Assembly (NCBI GenBank): GCA_907164885.2
Contig: OU015492.1
Coordinates: 189,571,838-189,635,837, forward strand
Length of the DNA: 64,000 bases
Direction of reading: 5' to 3'
DNA from: Dolomedes plantarius
Lineage: Eukaryota > Arthropoda > Arachnida > Araneae > Dolomedidae
Position numbers and translations under genes: made by a program
Part shown: positions 34,581 through 63,316 of the stretch, in pieces
Position numbering within the stretch: the stretch's first letter is position 1
Layout: each line of letters begins with the position of its first letter
Notes under the pieces: model-generated
Database searches by the model: none
What the model was told of the DNA's origin: nothing
Seen by the model: only the letters and a program-made list of their open reading frames with translations

Positions 34581-37143
34581 CCGAAATACGTTTAGAAAAG
34601 TATTATACGATTTTGTTAAACTTGGCAATATTGTAAATTATTAGAAGAAAATTCGGTCAAAGCACTGATTCAAAGAGATAAAAGATAACAATCTTAGTAT
34701 TACATCTATTTAGCATGTATAAGGAAGGGACTTGAGGTTGAATAATAGGGGATTTGGATGTAAAGTACAAATGTTCCGTTTTCATTCACAACATGAGTTT
34801 AGAATGCGTTATTTGATTCGCAAGCTCAGGAATTGGATTTAGCGTTTTTCACATTTGCAATTTTTAAATTTAACTGCAGAGAAAATTGTAATCATAAGGA
34901 GCAAGAAAATAGCACTAATTAACCAATTTTGAATAACGTGAAAATATTTTTATGCATGCATAATTATGAATAACAAAACGTGCAGTTTTTAATGTATCAA
35001 AAAGCTTCAGTATGGTTTGCAAGAAAATTATTTTTTTCAGCTGTAGTTATAGCAGCTTTAAACCTAAAATAAAAAAAGGAATAACTTAGGACCTAAAACC
35101 GAACAGAGTCCATAGAGCAAAATTATTGTGTTTTTTTTAATACAGTAGGTACATATCTTATGGACATCCATCCTTATACACTAGGAAATTGTTAGTTTCT
35201 TTATTATGGGAAGCAGTGGCACAATCAGAACACATTCTGTGCAGGGGGAGGGGGTGAGAATGTTAATCCATTGATGAGACTTAAAGTAATCCAGTGGAAT
35301 CTTGATCTATCGTTTTCAAGGGACCAAATGAACTGAACGATAAATGCGGGAAAATAACAAAGCAATATGATCGTCAGGACTGGGCGAAATAAACGACACA
35401 TTCGGGAAATACATGATTCAGAAAACGATCGATCGAGATTCCACTGTATTTAAAAAATATAAAAACTTTAAAATAAATTTAGGAAAAACAGCCATGGTGT
35501 TTTTTCATGAATAATTGTAAAGATATAAATATCTAATAATATATATTTTTAAATTATGCAACTTTTAATTCTTTATTAAAATAGATACGTTAAATTAAAG
35601 GCCAAAATGTCATTCCCTTAAAGCAATCGTTTAAACCACAAAAAATGAAGTTTCAAGTGTTTTTATTAGAATTAATGTAGTTTGGTTTTTATCTTACTTC
35701 AAGAAGGAAATTATAAAAAAAAATGTGCAATTTTTTGCATTGCGTTCACCACATTCAAGAAATTAATTGCACAATGAATAATTTTTCCTCCTCTATAAAT
35801 AAAAAAAGGAAAAGTCCTGAAAGTTATGAAATCATGTAGTTAAGTAAAAGGAAGTCAAGTTTAAAAATAAAACTATCCTGAGTCTGGATACCATAATTTT
35901 AAAAAATGAGTGTATTATCGTGAAGGCACAGCTGATTCGGCATTTCAAAGACATATATTCAAGATTGACTGCAAACAGCATTTATTCTAAAATCCTAAGT
36001 ACTTCAGTACTTTCATAAGAATTGCCGTCAAGGACTTCCATGCATTTAAAGATTTTGAGTAAGAAGTATTTCCTTTTGATTCTATGATTGTCACTATGAC
36101 AATCATTGCTTTTATCAGACATTTACATACTGCCAATATCACTACATTATAGTAAAATATTTGTTATGAAATTAAATGCTTATCCCAGTTTAGCTACTTT
36201 CCTTCTTGCTATTTTTCAAAATATTTGTATATTGCTCAAAATTTAAATAGATATCTTAGAAATAGTAGTATTATAAGCTATAATTATATAATTCACTAGT
36301 ACGGGAAGTTCAATATTAATAAATTATAATAAGTTTGAAAAAATGATATGATAAACGCTAACAGAGAATCAGTCAGGAGCTTATTGTAGATTTCTTTTAA
36401 ATCAAATTATTTATAATTTATATATAAATTTTGTTTTGGTTAGTACTCAATAGTAATGTTGAATTTAATTGTTAGAAGATAAACTGTCTCTAGTGATTTT
36501 CATAAAACATATGGATAAATTCATAAAGTAATGAAAAATCTTTTTCATAAGGATTAGAAAAAATTCATATTTGAAACATACATTCAGAGTTTTGAATTTT
36601 GTTTTAATAAATTATTGTAGAAGTATGTATGTGAATAATTCCATGTGAAAAAGAGAAACATAATCTCCAATGTTGTTTCACTAATCACTCGTGTCAAGGT
36701 AATTTGTCTGGTGTATGTGTGTGTGTGTGTGTTTGTTTTAATTACCTAAGTTTTGAATTACTTCTCATCTACGTTACTTCGGAAATTTTGCCATCCGTAC
36801 CATACATTTTCCTCTTACGTTATTCTCACACAATTCTTTCTAACTACCCCAGTCATGTCTTAGAGCAAGGCTTTCTTTTTCGTTAAAAATGATTTTTCCA
36901 TGCATTTTTTATGTTTTAATTAGGTATATATTGACTGTTCGTTTACTTGCATTGATGATTTTCGTAATTTTTCCAAATATTCTCGTTATTAAACCAATTA
37001 TTATCATATCCTTATGGAGCAATCAATTACAATCGAAATCTTAGAGTAACCATAAATAACTCTGCCGTCAACCTTTTATTTGGAAAAAAATGCACTTTTC
37101 AAACATCATTAATCAGGATCTTTCTAAAAAGTAAGCGAAAATA

Positions 37144-37146
<3 letters not shown>
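34581..37146. other. Intergenic AT-rich DNA
   Basis: Contains one small Tigger-type MITE (35292-35446) and a short (TG)n tract near 36714-36732. Nothing else was recognised. Confidence 0.5.
35292..35446. mobile_element. Tigger/pogo-type MITE, 155 bp
   Basis: Ends CAGTGGAATCTTGATCTATC and, in reverse, CAGTGGAATCTCGATCGATC are inverted repeats; TA follows the right end. The end type is the same as that of the MITE at 15684-15868. Confidence 0.75.

Positions 37147-37220
<74 letters not shown>
37147..37220. repeat. (TA)n microsatellite
   Basis: Pure TA directly left of the mariner element. Confidence 0.95.
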
Positions 37221-37222
<2 letters not shown>

Positions 37223-38507
37223 AGGTGAAGCCATCGTTTTCCAGGACAGGCGTAACTGTACGAGAGCCGGAAATCGTCAGAACGTGGTAATGCTTGTATT
37301 TCGAAGGTAGTTTATCTGCGCATGTCGAATGAAGTCGGCGCCAACCGGAAGCAAGTGGTTGTCGTTAAAACACGCATTAAAACGTAGCTATTAAATTTTT
37401 GTTGTCAAGTCGATATGGAGAGGAGAATAAACATTAAATTCTGCTTCAAATTGAGCAAAATTTCTATAGAAACCCATGAAATGTTGAAAAAGGTGTACGG
37501 AGAGTAAGCAGTATCCCGTTGACGCACATTTGAATGGTTTAGCCGTTTTCGGGAAGCCCGCGAAACTGTCGAAAATGAAGCGTACGTTTAACAGCCGCAT
37601 TCCGTCCGTACGCCTGAAACAATTGAGAAAGTTCGTCAGCTTGTGACTTCGGATGGCAGAGTGATTATTTGAGTACTCGCCAGTGAACTGGACATTTTCA
37701 GGGAGGAGGTTTGGCAAATTTTGGTACAAGACCTATGGAAACGCAAGGTTTCTTACAGATTCGTTCCTCACTGTTTATCGGAGTAACAAAAAGCAATTCA
37801 GAATGGACTCGTACGGTGAACTCATCGACAACGCTGATGCTCACCCTGGTACCTCGATTCAATAGCAATGGGAGACGAGTCTTGGTGCTACCAATATGAC
37901 GCTGAAAGCAAACGACAGAGCTCCGAATGGCGGTCTCCAAAGCTCACCAACAAAAAATAAATTCCTATTCTAAAAGTCCAAAATCATGGTAATTCTAATC
38001 GCTTTCTTCGATAGTGACTATTTCATCATGAAATCGTTCCCCCTGACAAGACTGTCAATGGACAGTTTTAATCAATTCTTGCTAGACTTCTACAAAGAGT
38101 TTTCAGAGTAAGGTGGGAGTTATCTACTTTTGCATGACAATGCCCGGCCTCACAATGAATTACCTGTGAAGCGATTTTTTGACCCTTCATGAGGTCGTGG
38201 AGATGCACCATCCTCTATACTCTCCGGACTTAGCACCGGCAGACTTTTTCTTGTTTCCAAAACTGAAATATTTGCTAAAGGAAAAAAGATTTAAGGATGT
38301 CGAAGCTATCCAGAAAACTATTACGTCCACATTAAAGAGGATTCTGAAAGAGGACTTCAAAGGTTGTTTCCGAAACATTTACAGCCGGGAACAGAAATGC
38401 ATTACGGCAGGTGGGAGTTACTTCGAAACAAATTAAATGGGTATGTATTTTCTGTAATATTTTCTGAAGTTATGAGATCACTCCTGGAAATGAATGGCTG
38501 CACCTTG
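37221..38507 (+). mobile_element. mariner element, 1287 bp, defective
   Basis: Ends CAAGGTGAAGCCAT and, in reverse, CAAGGTGCAGCCAT form inverted repeats, each next to TA. The length is that of a full mariner. The coding part is broken (next entry). It lies between two (TA)n tracts. Confidence 0.85.
37415..38436 (+). pseudogene. mariner transposase, multiply frameshifted (DD34D type)
   Basis: From an ATG at 37415 the typical order can be followed with stops and shifts: the N-terminal helix-turn-helix with KVYGE...FEWFSRFREARETVE, the linker RTPETIEKVRQLV, a region matching LASELDIFREEVWQIL, GDESW with the first catalytic aspartate near 37868-37882, and the C-terminal YSPDLAPADFFLFPKLKYLL with the last aspartate. 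In-frame stops (for example after VYGE and after AYV) and frameshifts show that it is inactive. The C-terminal 85 codons are the longest open part. Confidence 0.85.

Positions 38508-38541
<34 letters not shown>
38508..38541. repeat. (TA)n microsatellite
   Basis: Short TA tract shared as boundary between the mariner to the left and the Tc1-like element to the right. Confidence 0.95.
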
Positions 38542-38544
<3 letters not shown>

Positions 38545-39953
38545 TCTGTCACTAAAAAAAATATGCACCCAGAAGAAATCGAGCTACTATCACGAAACTT
38601 GGCAGGAATGTAGTCTCGTAAGAGATATCCACATGATTAAAATTTCGACGCCAATGAGACAAGGGTAAGCGCGTTATGAGAATATGGGAGAATTTAAAAG
38701 CATGATTGCTCGTGCCATAAGATTATTCAAACAAATCCATCGACTTGGATGGACGGTATTGTGACTAGAGATGCCTCTGAGATGTAACCGGCGACAGTAC
38801 GAACAATTGTCGGACTTTGAGAGGGGGCGGATAATAGGCCTCAGAGAAGCAGGTTGGTCGAAAAGGCGCATCTGCCGCCACCTCGGTCGGAGAGATATAG
38901 TAGTTGCTCGGTTTTGGGAACAATGCGTCACGGAAAGGATAGTCTATCGTCCCGGAGGGTCAGGGCGTTCCAGGAACACAAACGCGTGCGAGGATCAGGA
39001 AATCATAAGAGCGGCCAAGTCCGCACCAACAACGTCGCTAGAATCAGTTTGACGCCATTTACCACCTTCCAGACATCCGGTGGTATCAAGGTAAACCATT
39101 CGGAGACGACTGGCCGACGCAGGTATAAGGAGCCGACGTCCATTAAACCGCCTGCCACTGACCCCATATCATAGTCAGTGTCGATTGGATTTTTGACGAC
39201 CTCGGGCAAGCTGGAGTGTGACCGACTAGAGGCGTGGGATCTTCACCGATGAATCCCGATTCGGTCTCAATGCTGATGACCAGCGCATAGGCGTGTGGAG
39301 GCGACCAGGCCACCGGTCCGATCCGGCATTTTTTTTTCGAGAGGCATACGGCGATTACACAAGGTGTGACAGTGTGGGGAGCGATTTGTGGGGACACACG
39401 ATCACCTCTAGTCGTCATTCAACGCACTTTGACGGCACGCAGTTACATGGGCGAGATTTTAACGCCAGTTGTACTTCCTATGCTATCAAGTCGCCCAGGT
39501 GTCATTTATCAGCAAGAGAACGGTCTTTCACATACTGTGCGACTCTCCCAACAATGTCTTCAAGGATATGACGTACTCCCATGGCCTGCCAGGTCACCAG
39601 ACCTCTCGCTAATAGAGCACATCTGGGACGTGCTTGGGAGGCAACTGAAGCTGTCCCGGAATTCTGGTGAATTAATTACCCAGTTGCAAAGATTATGGCA
39701 TGATCTTCCGCAGGAGGTCATAGGTGACCTCATTGATTCGATGCCACGCCGTGTATCGGCTTGTATAGCTGCCAGAGGTGGATTTACTACTTACTGATTT
39801 GTATCCTTTTTCATGCCATATCTTCTTAATAAAACGGTCTGTTCTTCTGAATTTGTAATCATTTGCTTATCTCCTCATACACTACATAAATGTTAAGTTT
39901 CGTGATAGTAGTTCGTTTCCCTCTGGGTGCATATATTTTTTTGTGAGAGAGTG
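38542..39953 (+). mobile_element. Tc1-like element, 1.41 kb, defective
   Basis: Inverted ends of about 60 bp: AATATGCACCCAGA and CTACTATCACGAAACTT on the left recur in reverse on the right. TA flanks lie in the (TA)n tracts on both sides. Its transposase differs from the three-copy Tc1 family of this window. Confidence 0.85.
38771..39797 (+). pseudogene. Tc1-like transposase, broken, with catalytic D to E change
   Basis: The N-terminal part MPLRCNRRQYEQLSDFERGR shows the helix-turn-helix GLREAGWSKRRICRHLGR. Frameshifts follow at about 39050, 39160-39240 and 39340. FTDESRFGLN carries the first aspartate. The C-terminal frame (39366-39797) reads VTVWGAICGD, then YQQENGLSH where QQDN is normal, so the second catalytic aspartate has become glutamate, and SPDLSLIEHIWDVLGR with the final glutamate. 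It ends SMPRRVSACIAARGG like other Tc1 transposases. By hand count 32 residues separate the second and third catalytic positions. Confidence 0.85.
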
Positions 39954-57047
<17,094 letters not shown>

Positions 57048-57178
57048 GTGAATATGAATTTTTTTCAATTAGCTCGCTTTCGTGGCAATAGCATCTCCGA
57101 AGTAGCGATGCAATTCGTATTTTAGTGCACGATCATTTTACAAGTGTACCGTGAAATGGTCACGACGTGCCGTTGTGC

Positions 57179-57204
57179 TGTAAGGGTGCCGCGGCACCCT
57201 TACA
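57179..57204. repeat. Perfect 26-base palindrome
   Basis: TGTAAGGGTGCCG followed by its exact reverse complement, GC-rich in an AT-rich setting. A related GTAAAGGGG motif recurs at 57222-57246. Purpose unknown. Confidence 0.9.
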
Positions 57205-57960
57205 TCACGGGTGTCCGTGCTGTAAAGGGGTAAGTTCCGTAAAGGGGTCCTGCTATGAAATGAAATGGCACCCCAGACCATTACTCCTGGTTGCCTGCCC
57301 ATATGGCGGAAGAAAAGTTGTTAACCCACCGCTGCCCCGGATGTCTCGAGACACGTATTCACTGGTTATCGGGCCTGAATTTGAAGCGGGAACATCACTG
57401 AAGACAATTATACTATGGTCAGTGGCATTCCAAGTCGAATTTGCCCGACACCACTGCAAACGTGCTTGTCGTTGTAGAGAGGTCAATGTTATTCTGCGCA
57501 AGGGGCGCCGTGAGCTCAGACCATTTCTCGGAGCCGCCTATGAATGATCCTGATGGTCTAGTGGTCACTGAAGCACTGGTTGCACGTACGATCGATGATA
57601 ATAATGAATTTGTGGTTGTGAGTGCCGCTCTGACGATTGCTTGGTCCTCACGTTCTGTCGTATCTAGGCCAACCTCTTCCTTCTTAACGCTGTGTTCGGC
57701 CGTGGTTCACCCATTCCTGACAACATCGTCTAATAGTGGTATCACTCCTATCCAAATGTCGAGCGATTAGCCGATTAGACCAATCGGCTTCTTTGAGTCC
57801 AACTACATGTTCTCAATCAAATGCTTACATCTGCGTATATTGTTCGCGCACGTGTATGGGACGGATAGTTACTGTCTACTTGAGTACAAGGAATGAAATT
57901 CGCAAAGAATTTATAACCTGGAATCGAAATTCCTCCTCTTTAATATCCTGCCAGTTGCGC
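57190..57960 (-). pseudogene. Tc1-like transposase remnant
   Basis: On the minus strand 57501-57253 reads RRITLTSLQRQARLQWCRAN and STWNATDHSIIVFSDVPASN, the middle of a Tc1 transposase (in relatives RLPLTPxHRxARLxWCRxR and FSDESRF); the ESRF following the first aspartate is changed. Upstream pieces lie in other frames as far as about 57960. The C-terminal catalytic half is missing. No clear inverted ends. Confidence 0.7.
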
Positions 57961-58014
57961 AGTTAAGATGCGATGCAGCGTCACATGTTCATTGATTGGC
58001 CACCAAACTTTATA

Positions 58015-58015
58015 T

Positions 58016-58083
<68 letters not shown>
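58015..58083. repeat. (TA)n microsatellite
   Basis: Left boundary of the mariner-like element. Confidence 0.95.
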
Positions 58084-58086
<3 letters not shown>

Positions 58087-59879
58087 GGGTGGCCATAATT
58101 AAACTGACAGTGCTCACAGTGTTCTGTAGCGCGATCTATTTGCGAGAATGACGCCACATTTTGTAGGGAGATTAAGCAAGACGGGGGACGAAGGATTCCG
58201 CGAAAAAATAAATTAGTTCCAAAAGTCACCGCTAGGGGAATATTTGGCGCTGTGTAATAGAAAATAGAGTGTTAACAAATGCAAATCAATACGGAAATTA
58301 CCTTTTATTTTGCATTCAAATGAGGTTCAATGTGACTGCCGTTGTTGTGGACCACATATTGCATTCTGTGCACAGTATGCACAACAGCAGAAAGTAACAT
58401 GTCTGCAGGAATCTCCCGTACAGTCCGTGATATGTTATTCTTCAACGTAGCCAGGTCTTGGACCACTCCTTGATAGACCTTGGACTTAAGGTAACCCCAT
58501 AGCCAGAAGTCGCATGGGGTAAGATCAGGCGACCGAGGTGGCCATGCAGTTGGAAAGTAGCGGCTAATGACTCTTTCTGTTGTGAATTTCTGTCGTAGCA
58601 GCTGTTGCACCCGTAGAGCAACGTGTGGAGGGGCTCCATCTTGCATGAAAATGATTTCCCCCAGGCATTGTCTTTGCTGAAGTGCCGGAATGACAAAGCT
58701 GTTCAACATGTGGCGATATTTCTCTCCGGTAACAGAACAGGTTTCCGGTCCTGTCGGGGTAATGTTCTCATAGAAGAATGGACCTACGATAAATTTCGCT
58801 GTGAACCCACACCAAACAGTTACCTTTGGTGAATGTAAGGGAATTTCTGTGACTGCATGTGGTGATTTGTCATCCCAAATTCGGCAGTTCTGGGTATTCA
58901 GAATTACATGCAGGTAAAAGTGGGCCTCGTCTCCCCATAAGATTTTCCACGGCCAAGCATCATCCACCACCATTCTGGCAAGAAAGGTGAGAGCAAAAGT
59001 CAATCGCTTATCATGGTCGGGGTACAGTAACTCCTGTACACGGCTGATCTTGTACGGATAGAAGTTGATAATCTTTCGTAAGATTTTCCATACCGTACTG
59101 TAAGGCATATCCATATTCCGAGCTAATCCACGAGCGCTAGAGGTGGCAGCAAAATTGTCTGGTCCTCTGTCGACAATCGCCGTGGCAACTGCTTCGATTG
59201 TATCCTGTGGTACAGGCTTTCGTCCTCTGCCTGACTGAACCTTCAGAGAACCTGTTTTCTCAAACGTCGCAACCATTGCTTTTAGCCCATTAACTGACAC
59301 AGGACCGTTACCTTTACGCATTTTTTTGTGCGTTCTAAAAGCACGAAGAGCGGCTGACGCGTTGCACTGGTTGAGGTAAAACAATTTGACCAGTAACGCA
59401 CGCTCGACTAAAGAAGGAGACATTGCACATAAACTTTCAATCCGATTGATTCGAAACGTAACACATTGCCTTTTAAAACCCAAGCAGCTGGCACTGTGCC
59501 AATGGATGTAACGTGAAATTTGAATAAAGAACTTCTTCTGCTTAGCGTATGTGATATTGCAGATCAGGAGACTTTATCGGTGTTTATGTAGATTTTGCGC
59601 TTTTTTAAAAGTGTTACCATATTGCACTTGAACTAAATAAGAAAATGTGCATAATAAAAGGTAATTTTATTTCGTATTAATTTGCATTTGTTAACACTCT
59701 ATTTTCTATTACACAGCGCCAAATATTCCCCTAGCGGTGACTTTTGGAACTAATTTATTTTTTCGCGGAATCCTTCGTCCCCCGTCTTGTTTAATCTTCC
59801 TACAAAATATGGCGTCATTCTCGCAAATAGATCGCGCTACAGAACACTGTGAGCACTGTCAGTTTAATTATGGCCACCC

Positions 59880-59882
<3 letters not shown>
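58084..59882 (-). mobile_element. Mariner-like element with inverted repeats of about 230 bp, apparently intact
   Basis: Both ends begin ACCGGGTGGCCATAATTAAA (right end in reverse). The two arms, about 58084-58312 and 59648-59882, match over their first 200 bases with only three differences that I could find. They end in the (TA)n tracts on either side. The 1.8 kb element holds one unbroken transposase frame whose last codons run into the left arm. High arm identity plus an open frame points to recent activity. Confidence 0.93.
58305..59423 (-). CDS. Mariner-like transposase, complete frame, unusual DD spacing
   Basis: Transposase of the IS630-Tc1-mariner group. I prefer the Met at 59423 (MSPSLVERALLVKLFYLNQC) because the conserved N-terminal helix begins there; an upstream in-frame Met lies at 59483. 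The protein is about 372 residues. It shows an N-terminal helix-turn-helix (CNASAALRAFRTHKKMRKG), the linker with SGRGRKP, a second DNA-binding motif (SSARGLARNMDMPYSTVWKI), and the core: WGDEAHFYLH (first D), FMQDGAPPHVALRVQQLL (second D), and WPPRSPDLTPCDFWLWGYLK with the third D. By hand count 42 residues separate the second D from the D of PCD, or 37 if the D of SPD is taken. Standard mariners have 34. No stop or frameshift is visible. Confidence 0.93.
   Translation of the reverse strand: MSPSLVERALLVKLFYLNQCNASAALRAFRTHKKMRKGNGPVSVNGLKAMVATFEKTGSLKVQSGRGRKPVPQDTIEAVATAIVDRGPDNFAATSSARGLARNMDMPYSTVWKILRKIINFYPYKISRVQELLYPDHDKRLTFALTFLARMVVDDAWPWKILWGDEAHFYLHVILNTQNCRIWDDKSPHAVTEIPLHSPKVTVWCGFTAKFIVGPFFYENITPTGPETCSVTGEKYRHMLNSFVIPALQQRQCLGEIIFMQDGAPPHVALRVQQLLRQKFTTERVISRYFPTAWPPRSPDLTPCDFWLWGYLKSKVYQGVVQDLATLKNNISRTVREIPADMLLSAVVHTVHRMQYVVHNNGSHIEPHLNAK

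Positions 59883-59921
<39 letters not shown>
59883..59921. repeat. (TA)n microsatellite
   Basis: Shared boundary of the mariner-like element and the Tigger-like element. Confidence 0.95.
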
Positions 59922-59924
<3 letters not shown>

Positions 59925-60361
59925 TGGACGCTCGTTTATTCGAACTCAAAGGTTCTAGAAAAAGTTCGAATTATCCGATGTTAAGAGAAAATATATAACC
60001 TTAAAAGTGTATCACTGAAGAAGGAAAATCTCCAGGTATGTATGATCCCAGAAAATATAAAATACTATGCTATCTAAAATTAAACCTATTAAAAATCAAT
60101 ACAGACTTACCTTAACCCTTTAGCTGTTCAGTTATTTAGATGATTTGGGTACCTAAATTGTTCACTTTTTTTATTGCAAAAAACAAATGTTTAATACAAA
60201 ATAAAATATACTTAGCAGTTAAAAATTAATATTTTTAATTATATACATAAAAATTTTAAGGTTTTGTGGCGGCTGCCACTCAGCGTGGCAGTGGTAAAGT
60301 TCGCATCCAGTGGAGCATTATTTTCTAAAAATTAAAAAAAAAAATCAATTTAATTATTTTC

Positions 60362-60396
<35 letters not shown>

Positions 60397-60419
60397 AAAT
60401 AAATAAAAATGAATACCTA

Positions 60420-62130
60420 TTAGTAGTTCAGTTTTGTGTGGTATAACTGGAAACACTTTTCCAAGCACAAACCAACTCCGCAATCAGTACACCAGAATCG
60501 TGTTTCCTTCCGTATCTTTTTCCCATTTTCATTCTTTTTGGAGCAACAAACTTTGCACTGCCTTGTAGGTTCACGCTTCGCAGGAGTAGGAGGAATATGG
60601 GATATAAAGTGTCGTTCAGTAAGACGGGCAGGGTTATCTATTGCAGATGGTCTGCCGATATTCTTTTGTGCAGAAGCTGCATCATCATATTTATTGAAAA
60701 GCTCCTCTACAACTTGGATACGAAATTCTAAAAATGTAATTCGTTTCCCAACTACATTTTTATACAGCAAAAATGAGTTCCAGAGCACTTTGTCTAATAA
60801 ATGTAAAAATATCTTTTTATAGTATTTTTTCTGGCGTTTTCGAATTGTCGGATGAAAAGATATTTCTTGATCACAACGATCTACACCACCCATAGTTAGA
60901 TTGTAATCAGAAACAATCTTTGGCTTGAGTATGTCTTCATTTTTTTTTTATTTTTGAGGCTGATCATGGAAGTATCATGAATACTGCTCATCAAACACAC
61001 ATCATTCTTATCTTTCCACCTTATAGCCGAAATCTTACCTCTTTGAAAAGCTATGAGTTGCCCTTTTTGTAAATTTCTTTTAGCGAATTCTGTAGGTAAA
61101 TCTCGTCTGTTTATCCTTACTGTGCCATAAATATCTGTTTTTTGGGCTATAAGTAAATCTGCAAGCTCGGGTGACATGTAATAGTTATCTACAGTCACAC
61201 AATAACCATTTCCAAGAAAGCGATTCATTAGATGCATGACGACTTTTGTGGAAAGTCCATAATTTTTATACAATGCATTGAAGACAGTGCTATTTCCTGT
61301 ATAGATAACGAAGTCACAAATATACCCTGTTTCAGCCTCACAAAGCATAAAAAATTTGATTCCAAATCGTGCGCGTTTGTTTGGAATATATTGTTTCCAA
61401 GATAACCTTCCTTTATAAGGCATCAAGCTTTCATCTACAGAAACATCTCTTTCCGGTATGTAAAAGTTACAAAATTTTTGCCGTAAATTTTCTATCACAT
61501 TATGCAGCTTCCAAAGTTTTGGATTTGAAAAATCTTCTTTTTTTTCAGCTTCATTATTGCAAAAATGTAAATATCGAAAAAGCAAAATAAAACGATTTAC
61601 TGTCATTACTTTGAGTAAACTGGAGTGTGCAAAACCCTTCGATGAGACCAGTACATAGCCTGATTTGGTTTCTGGACAATACCTTGAAGAAATATTAGCC
61701 CAAAGAATAGCTTCATTTCTCTGTCATTTGTAGGGATCCATTTTTTACTGCGGGAGAACTTTGATATCTTTGCCCGATTTGCTCTTCTTTCTTGTTCTGC
61801 ATAGTTGTTCGTTTCTTTGACAATTATATCCATTACATTTGAATCCAGAAACATTTCAAATATATCTAAAGGAGTGTAGTTTATATTTACAGAAAAGGTT
61901 ATACCTGGAGTACCTGTAAAAGGGAACCGAGGAGGCGCTGATTGACCAGAAGCAGTTATTTCACACCAGTCTCTCGCATTTGCTATATTATCATCTCCGC
62001 TATCTTCTGATTCACTGCTATATTCAATATCACTTTCCTCAGTTTCACTTCCGTCACTCGTATCGATGTCTTCAAAATCGTCTTCGCTTGATGAATCCAA
62101 ATCATCTATATAACGTTTACGGGATGCCAT
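60420..62130 (-). pseudogene. piggyBac transposase in three frames, catalytic residues kept
   Basis: The likely start is MASRKRYIDDLDSSSEDDFE at about 62130; an upstream in-frame Met at 62190 lies in a repeat. Part 1 (to 61606) has an acidic N-terminus and the domain with MKLFFGLIFLQGIVQKP. A one-base loss in an A run at about 61608 shifts to part 2 (61606-60896), with VSVDESLMPYKGRLSWKQYI (first D) and CVTVDNYYMSPELADLL (second D). A shift in the A run near 60943 leads to part 3 (60893-60420), starting MGGVDRCDQE (third D) and ending in a cysteine-rich domain (CKVCCSKK, FWCTDCGVGLC, C...H). Both shifts sit in homopolymers, so sequencing error is possible. Confidence 0.9.
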
Positions 62131-62149
62131 TTTGCAACAAAAAAATGCC

Positions 62150-62235
62150 GCGCACTTTGACTTTGACCTTTGGCCTCTACCCTTTGGCATCTAACCTTTA
62201 GCATCTAACCTTTGTCCTCTAACCTTTGAAACTTG
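62150..62235. repeat. Degenerate tandem repeat of about 14-16 bases
   Basis: Units of the type CATCTAACCTTTAG / CCTCTAACCTTTG are repeated about five times between the piggyBac transposase start and its right end. They are not a telomere array. Confidence 0.8.
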
Positions 62236-62439
62236 CAGTATAGTGCTGCCATCTATTGCATTGAGCGCAAATAAATTCCTCCCGAGATATATTCGGGTAT
62301 AACAACACGAAGCAATCAAAAAAAAATTACCCCGAGTAATACTCGGGCGTGACATTTTGGAACACCAGTGCTGTGCCCGAGATTACCTCGGGCAGAACAG
62401 TTAAAAGGTTAATCATAAAATGAAGCAGAAGATATGCAG

Positions 62440-63283
62440 TGGAAAGTAAACTTTAATTAAAAATATGAATTACAGTTTTATGAAATACTCTAAAATGGAT
62501 GTTTTGTTTTGTTTATGATGCCTACATTGTTCAGCCAGCTTCTCGATTTGAAGTAAACATTTTTGTAATGAATTAACTGGCAGTTTTTTAATTCCTTTAA
62601 GACTTCATGGATTATTAGACTTTCGAATCACTAATAATGTAAGCTTTTCGCTCCCATCCATATTAGCACAAACTATAGCTGTAATCCTGACTTTACTGTT
62701 TTTATCTCCTACGCAAGCATCCCCTTTAGAATGTAATGTCTTGTTTGGCAAGAGTTTATAAAAAAATGCAGTTTCGTTTGCATTAAAAATATCTTTCGGC
62801 AGGTAAGTAGAGAAAATCTCTGGCAGTTTCGTACCGAAATTAGTGCATATGTTTTCGTTTACATCAGAGCTTTGGCACATACAGTTTGATAAGAAATATT
62901 GTGCCTTAATTAAATTGAGAAATCCCTCCATCACTGCATTTAAAATCTTCAAACCCATTCGACTTTCCAATTCATCAGCCTTCGTCTGCACTAAAGGCCA
63001 TTTATCGGAAAATTTCCAGATCTAAAATCCTGGAACCGCAGCAGTAGAGCGTTTTCTAGATGTTCTTGGGACGCATTTCTCATGCGTTTCCTTTCTCTAG
63101 CAAATTTTAATTTTTCCCCTGAATCTAAAATTGACTCCTTGTTTTTCAGATAATTTGACAAGTTATTTTCTTAATTCCATAGTCAGCTGCTAATTTTTTT
63201 TTACACTCGCCATTCTTTACTTTCTTTAAAATTTCTACCTTTGTCTCCAAAGTTCGGATTTTGTACTTTCTACGTGTAGACAT
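62440..63283 (-). pseudogene. Tigger-like transposase, N-terminal two thirds, broken
   Basis: MSTRRKYKIRTLETKVEILK at 63283 starts a psq-type helix-turn-helix (KKVKNGECKKKLAADYGIKK). A frameshift follows near 63160. The next frame (62991-62605) holds QTKADELESRMGLKILN and the DDE core PKDIFNANETAFFYKLLPNK and VCANMDGSEKLTLLVIRKSN, where the usual NADETG is NANETA, so the first catalytic aspartate is replaced by asparagine. A TGA then interrupts before SLKGIKKLPVN. The rest of the catalytic domain is absent after the piggyBac insertion point. Confidence 0.85.
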
Positions 63284-63316
63284 CCTGAATTTTTACACGT
63301 TCACACCACACACTGA

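Larger units (their letters stand above)
60112..62412 (-). mobile_element. piggyBac element with TTAA target duplication
   Basis: TTAA stands at 60112-60115 and 62409-62412. The inner ends are CCCTTTAGCTGTTCAG (left) and CCTTTTAACTGTTCTG (right, in reverse). Three palindromes CCCGAG...CTCGGG lie near the right end and a hairpin GCTGCCAC/GTGGCAG near the left. The transposase frame runs on the minus strand with two frameshifts. An (AAAT)n microsatellite lies just after the coding end at about 60361-60410. Confidence 0.92.

Noticed and set aside
62150..62235. CTAACC-rich repeat as an interstitial telomere
   Set aside because: The unit is about 14-16 bases and irregular, not the arthropod TTAGG type, and it lies inside a piggyBac element.
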